Positions 34,801 to 39,400 of a stretch of DNA of 64,000 nt are shown here, in pieces. The stretch is from Paraspadella gotoi. Its lineage: Eukaryota > Chaetognatha. Both the position numbers and the translations under genes were made by a program. The notes below the pieces were generated by a model. That model did no database searches. It was not told where the DNA came from and saw nothing but the letters and a program-made list of their open reading frames with translations. Position 1 is the stretch's first letter; each line of letters begins with the position of its first letter. The stretch spans positions 18,710,087 through 18,774,086 of the forward strand of contig CM119266.1 in assembly GCA_051294375.1 (NCBI GenBank). Direction: 5' to 3'.

Positions 34801-37566
34801 AAAACTTGAATTTGAACTGCTCTTTCTACGAACCTAAATAAGCAGTCTCCAACGGATTGAAAATCTGTCCAATCCTGATACGGTTCCAGAATCTCATATC
34901 GACATATATCATCCAACTGAAGAGGACGACAAAACTCCGTCGTTTTACGAATCCACCACCTAAATTTTGCCAGGTAATCATTAACATAATGCTTTAGACG
35001 GTCTCGCCTCATTTATTGTGAAACTGAAAGTGTAATTTTTTAAAGTAAATTCTTCAGCCCTTAACGCATCAATCTTTTCTTTTATTTCTTTTATTTGTTT
35101 TATTAATTAAAGAATATTCTATATTTATCAGTGAGATGAAATTAAATTAAAAGTATTCGAAATCCAAAATCATTGTTTAAAATACCCGAAGCGGAATGTT
35201 GGAAATGAAAAATAACGAATTTTAATTTATGTTTTTAATGTAAAAATTGTGGGGGGGGGGAATACTATATTTGAAAAGCTTGGCATTTTACAATTCGAAA
35301 GGGCGGTTCTTTAATTGTTTAGGATCGATGGAAAAAAGTGCCAAGCTGTTACCAAATTTTAATTTGATTGGTTGTGACACAATTTATAAAAAAACAAACA
35401 AACTGTTAAGCCGTTATATATTCCATCACTTGCTCCTGTCTTTTTTGCTGCAATCCATTTTGACGATTGTGCCATGAATTGAAGTAATATGCGATCCTTT
35501 CTTCTTCTCATCATAAGTCCACCCGGGAAGGCAGGTGCATCGGGCCGATGAAAATGCAGGAAAGACTCCTAGGACAGGCGCTGAGGCCATTTCGCACTGG
35601 CCCTTCAAAAAATTTTTAAAAAGGTTTAAAGAATTGGTAAATGAATTATGAAGTGATTAAAAGCATCTCGCGTTGAGGATCAAAAAAATAGAGCGTAGGG
35701 CGTAGGTATTATCTTAAAAACAATTTCGAGCAAACTGCCGGATCTGCTCACGTTCATTAGCAGCAGATGATTAATTAATTGATTAATTAATAATTAATTA
35801 ACTTTTATATTTTTCCTTTTCTTTTCATTAGCGGTAAGTAAATGATCAGATAACTAATTAATTAATTTAATAATTAATTAATTTATTAATCAGAAAGTTA
35901 ACCTTTTTTAAATTTGTTTTTCAATCTGCTTGTTACAAAATTTAGGGTAAAAAAAAATTTAATTGAGATTTTGAGCAAATAATCTTGTTACCCTTCGTAA
36001 AGTAAATACTTACAACTACAATTGATCTAATACAGAAACTCTACAAACCAAATTACTTGCCAAGGTTTTCCACAGTCCAAGTCATCGCACGATTTGAGGT
36101 AAGGTTTTGCTCGTTCCATCATCGCATTCAGCCGCTCATTGAAGAAAATGGTAGGAATGATGATGCTTGAAATAGCACCAAGGAGGATCAGACCGGTAAA
36201 AATCTGAAGGTTATAATGGAAACATTTTAAAATATCAAGTTCACCGAGAATGACGTGGTTTAAAGCTAGCAGTTCTCTCAGGGGCCAACTTATGTATTAC
36301 TATTAGGTGATATTTTCTCTTGATTAACTAATTACATAAGTAAAGAAAATTGGTACAATTTAACATTTTCCTGTCGGCTATTAGTTTTTTAGTTGCGGAA
36401 CAACTCTATAAGTCACTTTTCGTTCGGTCTGTCTGTCCATCGGTCAACGAAAAACTGACAGACCAATTGTCAGAAACAGACCAATTGACCTGCAGACAGA
36501 GCGAGACTGACCTAGTGAAGGAAATAGACCAACTGACAAAGGCTGACCATTGTCCAACCGCCCATCAGGCAGACCGACCGATAGACAGACAGGGAGGAGG
36601 TCCCAGAACATAACGAAATAAAGGGAAAGTTATGCCGGTAAAAACAGTTTTGGATTCGTCGGAAAAAACTGACAAACTTTTGTAAAATATGTTACAAGAT
36701 ATTTTTCGGTTAAAGCTGCGAAAAATGACCAAAATGTTTCATCATATAATAGTTTTTACTACAGAGCATGAAAAAGTAGAGAATTTAGTTTTTTTTCCCC
36801 ATTTTTGACGCTGAAGACATTGAAATTTTTAATAACATATTTTAGATTTTTGATCTATTTTTTTATGAAGAATCAGAATCTTCAATAAAAAATTTTAAAA
36901 AATCATTTTAAAAATTTATGATTTTTTAAGGAGATTACTATAAATATATTGTAATTAATGATAGTGTAGCCCAAACAATGCAAGCAAAATATTTTTTATA
37001 CTTCTTAATTATACTATCTCACATCTCAATATCCTTGTTTGTTCACTCAAATAAAATTTATGTTCCCCAGTGCTCCACTCTACTGTATAATCCACTTTGT
37101 CGTTCAGTCGGTCCCAACTCTAAATCTTGTTGGTTAGTTACTTAGATCATGTCAGAACATCAAATTATGATAAAAAGATGATGTCCGTCTGTCAGTCTGT
37201 CCTTCCGTCTGTTTGTCAGTCTGTCTGCCTCGTCCGAAACCATAGCTCACAACTGTTTTATCTTTTCATTGCTCCACCCGAAATAGTAATGAGTACTTGT
37301 GACACAATTTAAACTTCCTAAATACTCTTACCCCGGAATAAATAAGCATACACCTTTCCATTTTCTCTCTTTGCTTCTGTTTTTTCAAGATAAATTCAGG
37401 TTCTTGTTCCGAAATGGTCGTTATATCCGTTTCAGCCGAAAAGAAAGTCCTATCATCATTAGTCCGATCTTCTTCTCTTGGTGACAGACTTTTCGACTTG
37501 GACGCTGTATCTTCTATCCGTTGCATTCCTTCCGAAGTGTTTGAAGCAAAACGAATAGGTGCGCAA
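7473..37566 (-). CDS. EGF-containing type II membrane protein (whole gene, 10 exons)
   Basis: Ten splice-bounded exons join in frame to 2226 coding bases (741 residues plus stop), counted from an ATG at 37526. Every junction phase matches, which is the main support. The order is: cytoplasmic, Lys/Glu/Ser-rich residues 1-58; one membrane helix at about 60-86; a Cys-rich stalk; two EGF-like modules at about 240-282 and 287-319; then a long ectodomain of about 400 residues with scattered Cys and Trp that I do not recognise. No signal peptide is seen, so a type II (N-inside) topology is inferred. Exon 1 begins at an acceptor and has no stop before the ATG, so more N-terminal sequence or a 5' UTR exon is possible. 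Two AATAAA candidates lie about 200 and 255 bases past the stop. Introns reach about 12 kb and are packed with transposons. The function is unknown. Confidence 0.75.
7908..7950 (+). ncRNA. degenerate hammerhead-ribozyme motif
   Basis: CCGATGA (U4 changed to C), a GGCT/AGCC stem with an 8-9-base loop, then GAAA, an A-run and ACATGTCCG. This is the hammerhead order, but the core is mutated and five or more A's are inserted before the stem III segment. It lies in the intron just upstream of the terminal exon, on the opposite strand. Confidence 0.45.
8184..8430 (-). CDS. EGF membrane-protein gene, exon 9
   Basis: The exon runs from acceptor ...CCATCAG to the strong donor GTGAGT. It is 247 bases, starting with one base of a split codon and ending in phase 0. 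The product (82 codons) includes VHAWEVWTVDSLEELG and a Pro/Trp-rich segment, followed by a basic helix. It is part of the ectodomain; no domain match is known to me. The plus-strand frame at 8106-8330 is a shadow. Confidence 0.8.
8470..9330 (+). repeat. dispersed repeat R with GA-rich core (copy 1)
   Basis: About 860 bases, starting at AATCTTAAAAGCATAAGGAT, passing through GA-rich tracts and repeated GGCAGCAGCAGAAGCAGCAG modules, and ending in a GACGACGACG run near 9260. The same order occurs in reverse orientation at 33480-34560. Partial pieces recur at 25510-25740, 31080-31110, 46470-46500 and 47290-47390. The translated Leu/Phe-rich and Ser-rich open frames here are composition artefacts. 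Confidence 0.7.
9404..9631 (+). mobile_element. solo LTR, family B (copy 2)
   Basis: This 228-base unit starts TGTCGCGG and ends TCTACA, flanked by ATAT on both sides. It is closely similar to the unit at 6901-7137 along its whole length. A degenerate fragment of the same family (CTCGTTAAAGATCAGCAG ... ATGGCGCCG) is at about 47226-47285. Confidence 0.65.
10055..10335 (+). repeat. dispersed repeat C (copy 1)
   Basis: This GC-rich unit starts with a hairpin GTGGTGGTATATTCACACCAC, contains CCATTGGCTCAGAGGG and GTCACTGAAGGTCGGAAGCC, and ends GGCTGTTGCCATA. A second copy is at 59175-59452 and a partial one at 58235-58305. The 5' hairpin resembles those that open LTR families A and B, but I see no target duplication, so the class is uncertain. 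The overlapping open frames are repeat-derived. Confidence 0.65.
10704..10742 (-). ncRNA. hammerhead ribozyme motif, intact core
   Basis: On the minus strand: CTGATGA, A, a 6-bp stem GACTCT/AGAGTC with a 9-base loop, GAAAC, then ATGTC. All invariant core bases (CUGAUGA, GAAA, UH at the cleavage site as GUC) are present, with predicted cleavage after the C at 10704. Stem III is only two base pairs (AC/GU) with an AU loop, as in Penelope and retrozyme hammerheads that may work as dimers. Stem I is weak, so single-copy activity is uncertain. Confidence 0.7.
11146..11355 (+). repeat. 70-bp tandem repeat x3
   Basis: Three consecutive 70-base units, each starting CACTATAAGAGC and ending AGAACGACTA, lie in the loop between the inverted arms of the surrounding element. 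Units 1 and 3 are more alike than either is to unit 2. Confidence 0.85.
12565..12615 (-). repeat. Tc1-like terminal repeat (fragment)
   Basis: TTCTAGCGGCGGGTTTTAAA followed by TGGTCACGCTTAAA is the reverse complement of the arm of the MITE at 2945. It probably marks the right end of a degenerate copy occupying part of 12000-12615. Confidence 0.45.
12651..13304 (+). mobile_element. TRIM-like LTR element, family A (complete)
   Basis: Two direct 234-base LTRs (12651-12884 and 13071-13304) differ at roughly eight positions and are flanked by an ATTA duplication. Right after the 5' LTR is TGGTGAGCCCGAC, which is complementary to a tRNA 3' end ending CCA and so fits a primer-binding site. Right before the 3' LTR is a polypurine tract, GGGAGGGGGGGA. 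The ~186-base interior has no gag/pol, so this is a terminal-repeat retrotransposon in miniature needing helper proteins. The LTR opens with a GGTGGA...TCCACC hairpin and has an internal GGGTTCTAGCCC B-box-like motif. The 83-codon frame at 12935 crosses into the LTR and is not a gene. Confidence 0.8.
13430..13575 (+). repeat. Helentron/DINE-like core fragment
   Basis: This contains the ATTTCCACTTAGACGATTCC unit, ACACAAAATTTCAAGTCAAT and a GGACGGACGGACATC run followed by TTTTTTTGCATAAT. The same order occurs in the repeat cluster at 25.9-28.1 kb. The hairpin end is missing in this copy. Confidence 0.5.
13653..13765 (-). CDS. EGF membrane-protein gene, exon 8
   Basis: The exon runs from acceptor TTTTATAG to a GTATTA donor: 113 bases, entering in phase 0 and leaving two bases of a Gly codon that exon 9 completes. 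The product is acidic (DNARLMGTLMDIEREVCDGE and a Glu/Asp/Lys tail) with one Cys. If the donor were skipped a TAA follows two codons later. The antisense-overlapping 77-codon frame at 13713-13946 is not a gene; its Ser/Thr run comes from an ACTAGT palindromic tract at 13830-13882. Confidence 0.7.
14407..14628 (+). mobile_element. solo LTR, family A
   Basis: A single LTR (TATGGTGGAC ... TCTCTTCA) is flanked by ATAT on both sides (14403-14406 and 14629-14632). It lacks about 12 bases of the core present in the copies at 12651. With the duplications at 12651 (ATTA) and 39401 (AGGG), this fixes the target duplication at 4 bases. Confidence 0.75.
15240..15534 (-). CDS. EGF membrane-protein gene, exon 7
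   Basis: The exon runs from acceptor TTGCCAG to donor AAG|GTGAAA: 295 bases, entering with one base that completes an Arg codon and leaving in phase 0 for exon 8. The product has seven Cys, including YQCRADNFPPTVYTEFDFPN, LCFIYCDMENNQ, a VCYGQG segment and a final CGCPK. It is Cys-rich ectodomain with no known match. The open frames on the other strand at 15067-15581 are shadows. Confidence 0.8.
15693..15870 (-). mobile_element. Helentron/DINE-like 3' end with hairpin
   Basis: Read on the minus strand: GTCC-rich (GTCY) sequence, GTCGGTTTTG-type spacer, then a 28-base hairpin (GTCGGAATCTGC ... GCAAATCCGAC) and CTAA at 15693-15696. The same order is seen at 27.6-27.84, 27.92-28.12 and 45.37-45.54 kb. 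Confidence 0.6.
15980..16360. other. GC-richer stretch, nature unknown
   Basis: GC content rises sharply relative to the flanks, and overlapping short frames are open on both strands (about 70 codons each). None has splice sites or motifs that favour it. It may be an old repeat with no second copy in the window. I do not assign a product. Confidence 0.3.
16870..16955 (+). mobile_element. tRNA-derived SINE head (fragment)
   Basis: CAGTGGCTCAGTACCATCCC followed 20 bases on by CAGGTTTAGTCCTGAG gives pol III A-box-like and decayed B-box-like motifs at tRNA spacing. The same head is better preserved on the minus strand at 17.74-17.81 kb. Confidence 0.5.
17510..17815 (-). mobile_element. tRNA-derived SINE
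   Basis: Minus-strand GCAGTGGCTCAGTGGACTAA (A box) and GGGTTCGAGTCCTAAGG (B box, perfect to consensus) lie at the right spacing. An unrelated body of about 230 bases follows, containing CGCAATCCCCATCAAAATCG. The 73-codon minus-strand frame at 17505-17726 is SINE body, not a gene. I could not define the target duplication. It does not look like a functional tRNA, since there is no convincing acceptor stem. Confidence 0.65.
18031..18231 (-). CDS. EGF membrane-protein gene, exon 6
   Basis: The exon lies between a T-rich acceptor (T18 run then GAATAG) and the donor CAG|GTAGCA. It is 201 bases, entering with one base of an Ala codon and leaving two bases of the Arg codon completed by exon 7. The product includes EQFDCVELSTSKDPSNRRVY, an FCKKDG segment and an amphipathic VADIVGSERKHIDNMEV stretch. 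It lies just C-terminal to the EGF modules. Confidence 0.8.
18750..19562 (+). mobile_element. Penelope-like element, decayed 3' part with GIY-YIG endonuclease
   Basis: Reading across several frameshifts and one stop gives the C-terminal half of a Penelope-like polyprotein. In order: a YGYPLWAFEKA motif (the NGYP of the reverse-transcriptase thumb), an acidic linker, GHLSLPYHQGITESLVRVAG, LVKPKDKIPDRK, then the GIY-YIG domain with AAYVGETGKSLTDRFQQH, the AEHTVNTGH helix, DPNWFSRGIREA and, in another frame, LEPSLNRDGGRF. The domain order and the LNRDGGR ending are typical of Penelope elements with an endonuclease. At least three frame changes (near 19020, 19065 and 19340) make it inactive. The reverse-transcriptase palm is missing. 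Overlapping minus-strand frames are shadows. Confidence 0.85.
19920..20950 (+). repeat. 71-bp minisatellite, about 14 copies
   Basis: The unit starts CTCCTACACACTGCCTGATT, continues TTTCAAAAAGACCTCCAGG and ends with TCCGTCCGCCTAT. I count 14 units. Many differ by one-base indels scattered at random, which may reflect consensus errors from noisy long reads rather than real divergence. The array begins about 360 bases after the Penelope fragment and is much more GC-rich than the flanks. Confidence 0.9.
20950..22200. other. intronic DNA with CT microsatellites
   Basis: This is AT-rich sequence followed by CT-rich tracts at 21400-21445 and 21860-21925 and a TGATTGAT run at 21950-21973. The short frames at 21728-22066 are translations of the CT tract. 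No exon was found. A partial copy of the TTTGCTCAAACTTGTT motif (reverse) lies near 22050. Confidence 0.5.
22200..22870 (+). repeat. three diverged ~205-bp tandem units
   Basis: CCTAGTTCTTTCTTTGTTAT (then TTTT..GA), a CTCTCTTAAAAT-type segment, AAAACCGCA/AAATCCGC and TAAACCTGGTTAA recur in the same order near 22260, 22465 and 22660. The third unit is the most divergent. Non-coding. Confidence 0.55.
23250..23805 (+). mobile_element. Penelope-type terminal repeat with hammerhead (plus orientation)
   Basis: GGGCCAGCTCACTTTGAGCTC, then TATCCCTCACC, GTTGTACATTGCACAATGTA, CT tracts and TGTCCTCACAATTGAACAC match in order the arms of the inverted element at 10651-11872. A hammerhead-like motif follows at 23672, then ATAAAATAAAATCGTTG and a tail ACACAACGAAAAGAAAGGAT. 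It abuts a second, oppositely oriented copy. Confidence 0.65.
23672..23707 (+). ncRNA. hammerhead-ribozyme motif, mutated box 1
   Basis: CTGGATAGA replaces CTGATGA, but stem II is perfect (GGCTT/AAGCC with a 6-base loop) and is followed by GAAAC and ATGTC with a GUC cleavage triplet. The first core box carries an insertion and a substitution, so activity is unlikely. Confidence 0.55.
23806..24100 (-). mobile_element. Penelope-type terminal repeat with hammerhead (minus orientation)
   Basis: On the minus strand it contains CTGTCCTCACC, a CT-rich tract, a hammerhead core at 23884-23922 and, after it, an AACGAAAAAGAAAAGAAT tail. It lies tail to tail with the plus-oriented unit ending near 23805, so transcription across both would give a long inverted repeat. 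Confidence 0.6.
23884..23922 (-). ncRNA. hammerhead-ribozyme motif with GUG cleavage site
   Basis: CTGATGA, a 5-bp stem GACTC/GAGTC with an 11-base loop, then GAAA. The bases after it (TATGTG) place a G at position 17, which must be H for cleavage. The core is otherwise intact, so it may have lost activity recently. Confidence 0.6.
24141..24284 (-). CDS. possible cassette exon of the EGF membrane-protein gene
   Basis: Acceptor TTGGCCTCAG is followed by 47 open codons, including YNLDMGKNADENWSKRVC and NIDAWCSRDMGVHERN, ending at a weak GTCTGT donor. Length is 144 bases, entering with one base and leaving two, so it can be included or skipped between exons 5 and 6 without changing frame. Content (Trp x2, Cys x2) is protein-like. 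The open frame continues to 24059 past the donor, so another 3' boundary is possible. Confidence 0.45.
24400..25430. other. AT-rich intron sequence
   Basis: No exon was found. A short tandem ATAAAAAGTT repeat (about five units) lies at 25218-25280. Confidence 0.5.
25440..25760 (+). repeat. CT-rich tandem modules with a shared linker
   Basis: Four CT tracts are each followed by TTTGCAATTGCGACGATCCT-like sequence and TATGCTCATTTTT. The linker is the reverse complement of the start of repeat R (8470). The Ser/Leu/Phe-rich frames predicted here in three phases come from the CT tracts. Confidence 0.8.
26690..27030 (+). repeat. 18-bp minisatellite nested in the Helentron-like cluster
   Basis: About 18 degenerate copies of TTGGTCAACTGGCATAAT sit between two core units of the surrounding repeat. 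Confidence 0.85.
27894..27918. other. assembly gap (25 N)
   Basis: The gap is flanked by near-identical Helentron-like right ends, so the true copy number is unresolved. Confidence 1.
29442..29608 (+). mobile_element. 143-bp hammerhead retroelement insertion with 12-bp target duplication
   Basis: TGATAATGTTTT lies on both sides (29442-29453 and 29597-29608). Comparison with the related, uninterrupted sequence at 36.8 kb supports a clean insertion. The insert has 15-base perfect inverted arms (29455-29469 and 29545-29559) enclosing a hammerhead motif, then an A-rich tail ACACAAACACAAC...AAAGAAAGAATC. It has no coding capacity. Its size and parts resemble retrozymes, but the long inverted arms and 12-base duplication tie it to the larger element at 10651. 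Confidence 0.8.
29474..29510 (+). ncRNA. hammerhead ribozyme motif, intact core
   Basis: CTGATGA, A, GACTC/GAGTC stem with a 9-base loop, GAAAC, then ATGTC. All invariant residues are present; predicted cleavage falls after C29510. Stem III is a 2-bp AC/GU helix. Stem I can form from ATTCAT upstream and ATGAAAT downstream with a small internal loop, and could extend into the 15-base outer arms. This is the best single-molecule candidate in the window. Confidence 0.75.
29836..30463. mobile_element. hAT-like MITE, 612 bp (copy 1)
   Basis: The element 29844-30455 starts TAAGGCGTAGT and ends ACTACGCCTTA, with an 8-base duplication CTATACAT on each side. Inner sub-terminal repeats AAAATTCTAAAAGT are also inverted. 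It is non-coding. Eight-base duplications are typical of hAT elements. A copy of identical length is at 39811-40422, and there are fragments at 42596-42820 and 51030-51062. Confidence 0.85.
30593..30931 (-). CDS. EGF membrane-protein gene, exon 5 (EGF-like modules)
   Basis: The exon runs from acceptor TTCAAAG to the strong donor GTAAGT: 339 bases, entering with one base and leaving two. It encodes a CSCPHDEYDY lead, an EGF-like module (CFNGGICAPKGTKGQGYC and CRCSDGYTSNNC) and a second, shorter one (FCSKFSVCDTVNDRCICDEM then CN). The first has the six-Cys spacing and NGG and GY residues usual for EGF domains in extracellular proteins. These modules normally mediate protein contacts; the partner is unknown. 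Overlapping frames on the plus strand and in frame 2 are shadows. Confidence 0.9.
31695..31865 (+). repeat. 22-bp tandem repeat, about 8 copies
   Basis: The unit is GATAGTCATTCATTGATGCG plus AT, with few substitutions. It is followed at once by a GA microsatellite. Confidence 0.9.
31866..32440 (+). repeat. GA-rich microsatellites in repeated modules
   Basis: GAGAGAGACAGAGAG tracts alternate with modules containing GGGATTTTGTATT, AAAAAAGCGCGGAATAAATG and TCAAAAAACGAACG. Two to three module copies are present, and another occurs at about 46980-47160. The Leu/Ser-rich minus-strand frame at 32103-32429 is an artefact of the GA tract. Confidence 0.8.
33331..33453 (-). CDS. EGF membrane-protein gene, exon 4
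   Basis: The exon runs from acceptor TTAATTCAG to donor CAG|GTTTGA: 123 bases, entering with one base and leaving two. The translation is GFCETKQCYPNDWPSFPNG followed by a basic stretch and RCES. If the donor is not used, the frame runs 11 codons further to a TAA at 33297, giving a possible truncated isoform. It was recognised from splice sites and phase, since it lacks an ATG. Confidence 0.7.
33480..34560 (-). repeat. dispersed repeat R (copy 2, reversed)
   Basis: This is the reverse complement of 8470-9330 with extra CT/GCTGCTTCTGCTGCT modules. It runs from the GTCGTCGTC tract to ATCCTT/GCTCCTTATGCTTTTAAG. It surrounds the small exon at 34273-34360. The plus-strand 77-codon frame at 33882 is composed of these modules. 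Confidence 0.7.
34273..34360 (-). CDS. possible alternative 3' exon
   Basis: Acceptor ATTTTTTAG is followed by 28 open codons (CEVWRDITEGTFVLARISEQ within them) and a TAA. It enters with one base. It can be joined in frame either to exon 3 of the EGF gene (giving a ~200-residue short form) or to the unit at 34834-35012. The sequence is protein-like, but which parent it belongs to cannot be decided here. Confidence 0.45.
34834..35012 (-). CDS. possible first coding exon of a small unknown gene
   Basis: An ATG just 11 bases after a good acceptor (CACTTTCAG), with an in-frame stop before it, opens 59 codons. They include RRDRLKHYVNDYLAKFRWWI and DICRYEILEPYQDWTDFQSV. A GTTCGT donor then leaves two bases, fitting the exon at 34273-34360 for an 88-residue protein. 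Without splicing the frame continues to 34677. No family is recognised. It lies within an intron of the EGF gene on the same strand. Confidence 0.4.
35430..35602 (-). CDS. EGF membrane-protein gene, exon 3
   Basis: The exon runs from acceptor TTTTTTGAAG to donor AA|GTGATG: 173 bases, entering in phase 0 and leaving two bases. The product starts GQCEMASAPVLGVFPAFSSA and contains RCTCLPGW, a C-terminal half of an EGF-like fold, then DCSKKDRS. The GTGATG donor overlaps an in-frame TGA, so reading through would end the protein here. Confidence 0.75.
36057..36203 (-). CDS. EGF membrane-protein gene, exon 2 (membrane anchor)
   Basis: The exon runs from acceptor ACCTTCAG to donor CAA|GTAATT: 147 bases, phase 0 at both ends. 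The translation begins IFTGLILLGAISSIIIPTIF, completing a membrane helix started at the end of exon 1, and continues NERLNAMMERAKPYLKSCDD to a CGKPWQ end. The hydrophobic run followed by Cys supports a single-pass anchor with the C-terminus outside. Confidence 0.8.
36389..36600 (-). mobile_element. Helentron/DINE-like 3' end with shortened hairpin
   Basis: Minus strand: a GTCY-rich tract (including GGTCTGTCTGTC reversed), GAAAAGTGACTTATAGA, a short GTTG/CAAC hairpin (36392-36405) and CTAA. It belongs to the same subfamily as the hairpins at 42277 and 54610, with the centre of the hairpin deleted. The 87-codon plus-strand frame here is repeat-derived. Confidence 0.55.
37090..37260 (-). repeat. 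GTCY-rich Helentron-like fragment
   Basis: TCAGTCGGTCCC, ATCATGTCAGAACATCAAAT, GATGATGTCCGTCTGTCAGTCT and further GTCY repeats follow the order seen at 45.4 kb. The terminal hairpin is not evident. Confidence 0.5.
37332..37566 (-). CDS. EGF membrane-protein gene, exon 1 (cytoplasmic N-terminus)
   Basis: The exon runs from acceptor TTATTTGCAG to the strong donor GGG|GTAAGAG: 235 bases, ending in phase 0. An ATG at 37526 starts MQRIEDTASKSKSLSPREED; the region is rich in Ser, Glu, Lys and Thr, ends KKQKQREKMER, and then begins the membrane helix (CMLIYSG). The basic cluster just before the helix fits the positive-inside rule for a cytoplasmic N-terminus. Upstream codons in the exon are open (13 codons), so an earlier start in an unseen exon is possible. 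The plus-strand frames at 37299-37629 are shadows. Confidence 0.75.
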
Positions 37567-37799
37567 CTGCAAATAAACAAATATGTGAACCGCTTTCAAG
37601 TGTTTAAAGTTCAGTATAAATTGAGTTAAAATGATATACGGCGGAGGTCCAGCCCTATTGGGACTAACTTCAAGTGCTTACAGCACAAAAATGTTTATGA
37701 TAAAAGAAAAAAAAGGATTATATTTAGAAATTAGGCTAATTTCTCTTTGAATTGATATCAAAAATGTCTGAAAAATTTCGGGGCGATTTAGCTGTAAAC

Positions 37800-38170
37800 T
37801 CCATCTGGCGTTAGGGTTGAGGTTAGGGAAGGTATTGGCGAGGGAAATTATGGATTAGGGTTTGGTCTCGGCTGTGGCCATGAGGCCTGGGTTAGGGTTG
37901 GGGGAGAAGACCATGGGCGTTGCGACGAAGGACATTAGGTTTAGGGTTGAGGCACGGAGATGAACGGCAGGACCGGGTTAGGGCTGGGGGGAGAAGCCCG
38001 CGGTTGACGCTAAGGTTAAGGTTTTTGCGCGTCATAAGACAGGAGGCCCGGGTTTGGGTTAGGGAAACTGGTTCGGGTTAGGATTTGGATTGGGGTCCGG
38101 TTTAGGGTTAGGATAGAACGGGAGGCTGTCGATATCGCGAGCCGGGGGAAGAGATTAGGTTTAGTACTAT
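37800..38170 (+). repeat. degenerate TTAGGG-rich block
   Basis: G-rich sequence with many TTAGGG, TTAGGTTTAGGG and GGGTTAGG variants, similar in style to 5380-5710. The minus-strand 64-codon frame at 38016 is a translation of the repeat. A weaker G-rich patch follows at 41400-41520. Confidence 0.55.
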
Positions 38171-39390
38171 GAAATAAGTTCGATTTTAATGCTTTTATTG
38201 TTGCTATCAAAATTACAATATTACTATATAATGATAAAATTTGTTTTTAATCAATCTTAACTTTTTTTGGTTGATTCTGATGGAGCATAAAAAGTTAAAT
38301 AAAAATTATAACTACAACTATCAAAATTTTTTATGTTTTCTTGGTCAAAATTAAGAAAAAGTAATAAAATTATCGAAAGATGATGATGATTATAAATAGT
38401 TTTTCATATTTTTCACCCACTTATGTCACCCAGTTATGATCAAAATATCGAAAAAAGAATTATACTTTGTGTAGATAACTTTTTGCAAGCTTCCTGAATT
38501 TGATCTTAAAAATAAAATCTTAAAACAATTTTTAGCCTTTTCTATTTATAAATAAATATTAAAAAATTAATATATGTAATATGTTTATTCAAATTTTTTA
38601 AAAAATGTCTAAATTTTTGTTTGAGCAGGTGCTTAATTCAAATATCTTAACCACCTTACTTAGGCTCCCCCTACTTGTAGTGTATGAATATCTACAGGGA
38701 AGTCCAGCTCTTTTGGGACTAACTTCAAAAAATTGTTTGGACGTTTGATAGAGCTTGAAAAGTTAGATGAAGGTTATTATTACAACTTTTTTAAAATTTT
38801 AATGATTTGTCGATAAAAATTAACAAAAATTATCAATTTATTGAATGATGATGATGATGATTTTTTAAGGTTTTTCAAATTTTAACCTATTTATCATTAA
38901 AATTTTTGAAATATGTAAAATTTTTTAAGCATTTCTTATATATTGTTAAATATTAAAATGTTTTAATCCACGAATAAATGAATTTAATCAAAATCTAATA
39001 TCATAAGTTAATTTGGTTGTAAAAGGATAAAAAACTTTTATTGCAGACGGTTTCACTCTTTGATTATGCTTTCCCCCCCTTTTATGAAATTGGTACAACC
39101 AATATAAAAATTATCCATTCATTTAATAAATAAGCTATCTAAATATAAATGCAAGCAGCAATAATTAATTAATTAATTATTTAATTAATTAATCTGCAAT
39201 TAAGCTTCCAAAACAGATTAATTAATCTATAATAACTCTAACTACTTAATTACAGATTATTCTTCTGATCAGCTCTTGAGCAGATCCGACATTGTTTGCT
39301 CAAAGTTTTTTGAAGCTTAAAGAAAGGGAAAAATTAATCATTTTAACTCGTCTAAGGTTACCTGAGAAGTTCAATGACCTTTCACTCATC
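38170..39390. other. AT-rich intergenic repeats
   Basis: This separates the two main minus-strand genes. It holds diverged MITE-like pieces (an AGGCTCCCCCTACTTG end at 38668-38684 matching, reversed, 28450-28465), an AT-only tandem stretch at 39160-39195 and a CAGATCCGACATTGTTTGCT motif at 39284. No exon was found. Confidence 0.5.
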
Positions 39391-39400
39391 GCTGAAAGGG

